Of a stretch of 6,291 nucleotides of DNA, positions 6,187 through 6,291 are shown piece after piece; the first letter of the stretch is position 1, and each line of letters starts with the position of its first letter. The notes beneath the pieces were generated by a model that saw only the letters and a program-made list of their open reading frames with translations, did not search any database and was not told the origin of the DNA. The stretch is from Clostridia bacterium. GTDB taxonomy: Bacteria > Bacillota > Clostridia > HGM11327. A program made the translations under genes and the position numbers. Where the stretch lies: NCBI GenBank assembly GCA_017935525.1, contig JAGBHJ010000016.1, positions 1 through 6,291 of the forward strand. Direction: 5' to 3'.

Positions 6187-6217
6187 ATGCTTTTTGACAA
6201 CAGTTACAGAAAGCATA
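6186..6217 (+). other. Hairpin (inverted repeat) just before tRNA-Pro
   Basis: TATGCTTTTTG (6186-6196) and CAGAAAGCATA (6207-6217) pair over 11 positions, ten Watson-Crick and one G-U, with a 10-nt loop (6197-6206). The stem ends 5 bases before the tRNA. No T-run follows, so it is unlikely to be a terminator. It may be a structured pre-tRNA leader in a read-through transcript, or a palindromic protein-binding site. Confidence 0.45.
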
Positions 6218-6222
6218 TCTAT

Positions 6223-6291
6223 CTGGGTGTGGCGCAGCTTGGTAGCGCGCTTGAATGGGGTTCAAGAGGTCGCAGGTTCAACTCCTGTCAC
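6223..6291 (+). tRNA. tRNA-Pro, anticodon GGG (3' partial)
   Basis: The cloverleaf can be folded by hand. The 5' acceptor strand is CTGGGTG (6223-6229), followed by TG and a D-arm with GCGC stems (6232-6235 and 6245-6248). The anticodon stem is CTTGA/TCAAG with loop ATGGGGT (6255-6261), giving anticodon GGG at 6257-6259 and G37, usual in proline tRNAs. The variable loop has 5 nt and the T-arm is GCAGG-TTCAACT-CCTGT (6272-6288). Only CAC of the 3' acceptor strand is present before the window ends; it pairs with the GTG at positions 5-7. C at position 1 also fits bacterial tRNA-Pro. It decodes CCC and CCU. Whether CCA is encoded cannot be seen. Confidence 0.93.

Noticed and set aside
5614..6210. 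15-nt exact direct repeat GACAACAGTTACAGA at 5614-5628 and 6196-6210
   Set aside because: One copy encodes S1 residues and the other is the loop region before the tRNA. A match of this length is uncommon but possible by chance, and nothing else links the two sites.
6194..6222. TTGACA at 6194-6199 as -35 box of the tRNA promoter
   Set aside because: A -10 at correct spacing would fall at about 6216-6222 and start transcription inside the tRNA; the hexamers there match poorly.
1..6291. CRISPR arrays, insertion sequences, riboswitches
   Set aside because: I saw no regularly spaced repeats, transposase-like proteins with terminal repeats, or recognisable riboswitch or T-box cores; no leader here is long enough for one.

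Overview
This window looks like chromosomal DNA of a Gram-positive Clostridia bacterium, probably of the Ruminococcaceae/Oscillospiraceae type. The main reason is the 716-codon gene at 3923-6073, in which the isoprenoid enzyme IspH is fused to ribosomal protein S1. This fusion is typical of Clostridia, and a plsC gene directly before it is also familiar there. All protein genes lie on the + strand, with strong purine-rich Shine-Dalgarno (SD) sites.

Region 1 (1-3135) is the end of a phosphonate/glycan operon. It holds the C-terminal half of an iron-type alcohol dehydrogenase (probably a phosphonoacetaldehyde reductase), a 14-helix lipid-linked oligosaccharide flippase overlapping it by 4 bp, and a thiamine-diphosphate-dependent phosphonopyruvate decarboxylase. 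The decarboxylase would make phosphonoacetaldehyde and the reductase would turn it into 2-hydroxyethylphosphonate. A flippase between them suggests the phosphonate decorates an exported surface glycan. PEP mutase, the committed first enzyme, is not in the window and should lie upstream.

Region 2 (3136-3259) is a 124-bp gap with a very good sigma-A promoter (TTGCAA, 17 bp, extended -10 TACAAT) that starts a second, housekeeping transcription unit. I see no convincing terminator before it.

Region 3 (3260-6073) is plsC (phospholipid synthesis) followed by the ispH-rpsA fusion. The fusion starts with TTG, and a hairpin ends against its SD. Inside the fusion, at the IspH/S1 border, codon usage changes abruptly to a highly expressed style. 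An extended -10 promoter candidate, a full-length SD match and an in-frame ATG line up at that point. They could yield a free S1 protein besides the fusion, and this is the most interesting observation in the window.

Region 4 (6074-6291) contains a GC-rich terminator hairpin, a second hairpin just before a tRNA, and a tRNA-Pro (anticodon GGG) cut by the window edge seven bases short of where its CCA or discriminator region would begin to complete. I found no mobile elements, CRISPR arrays or long repeats.
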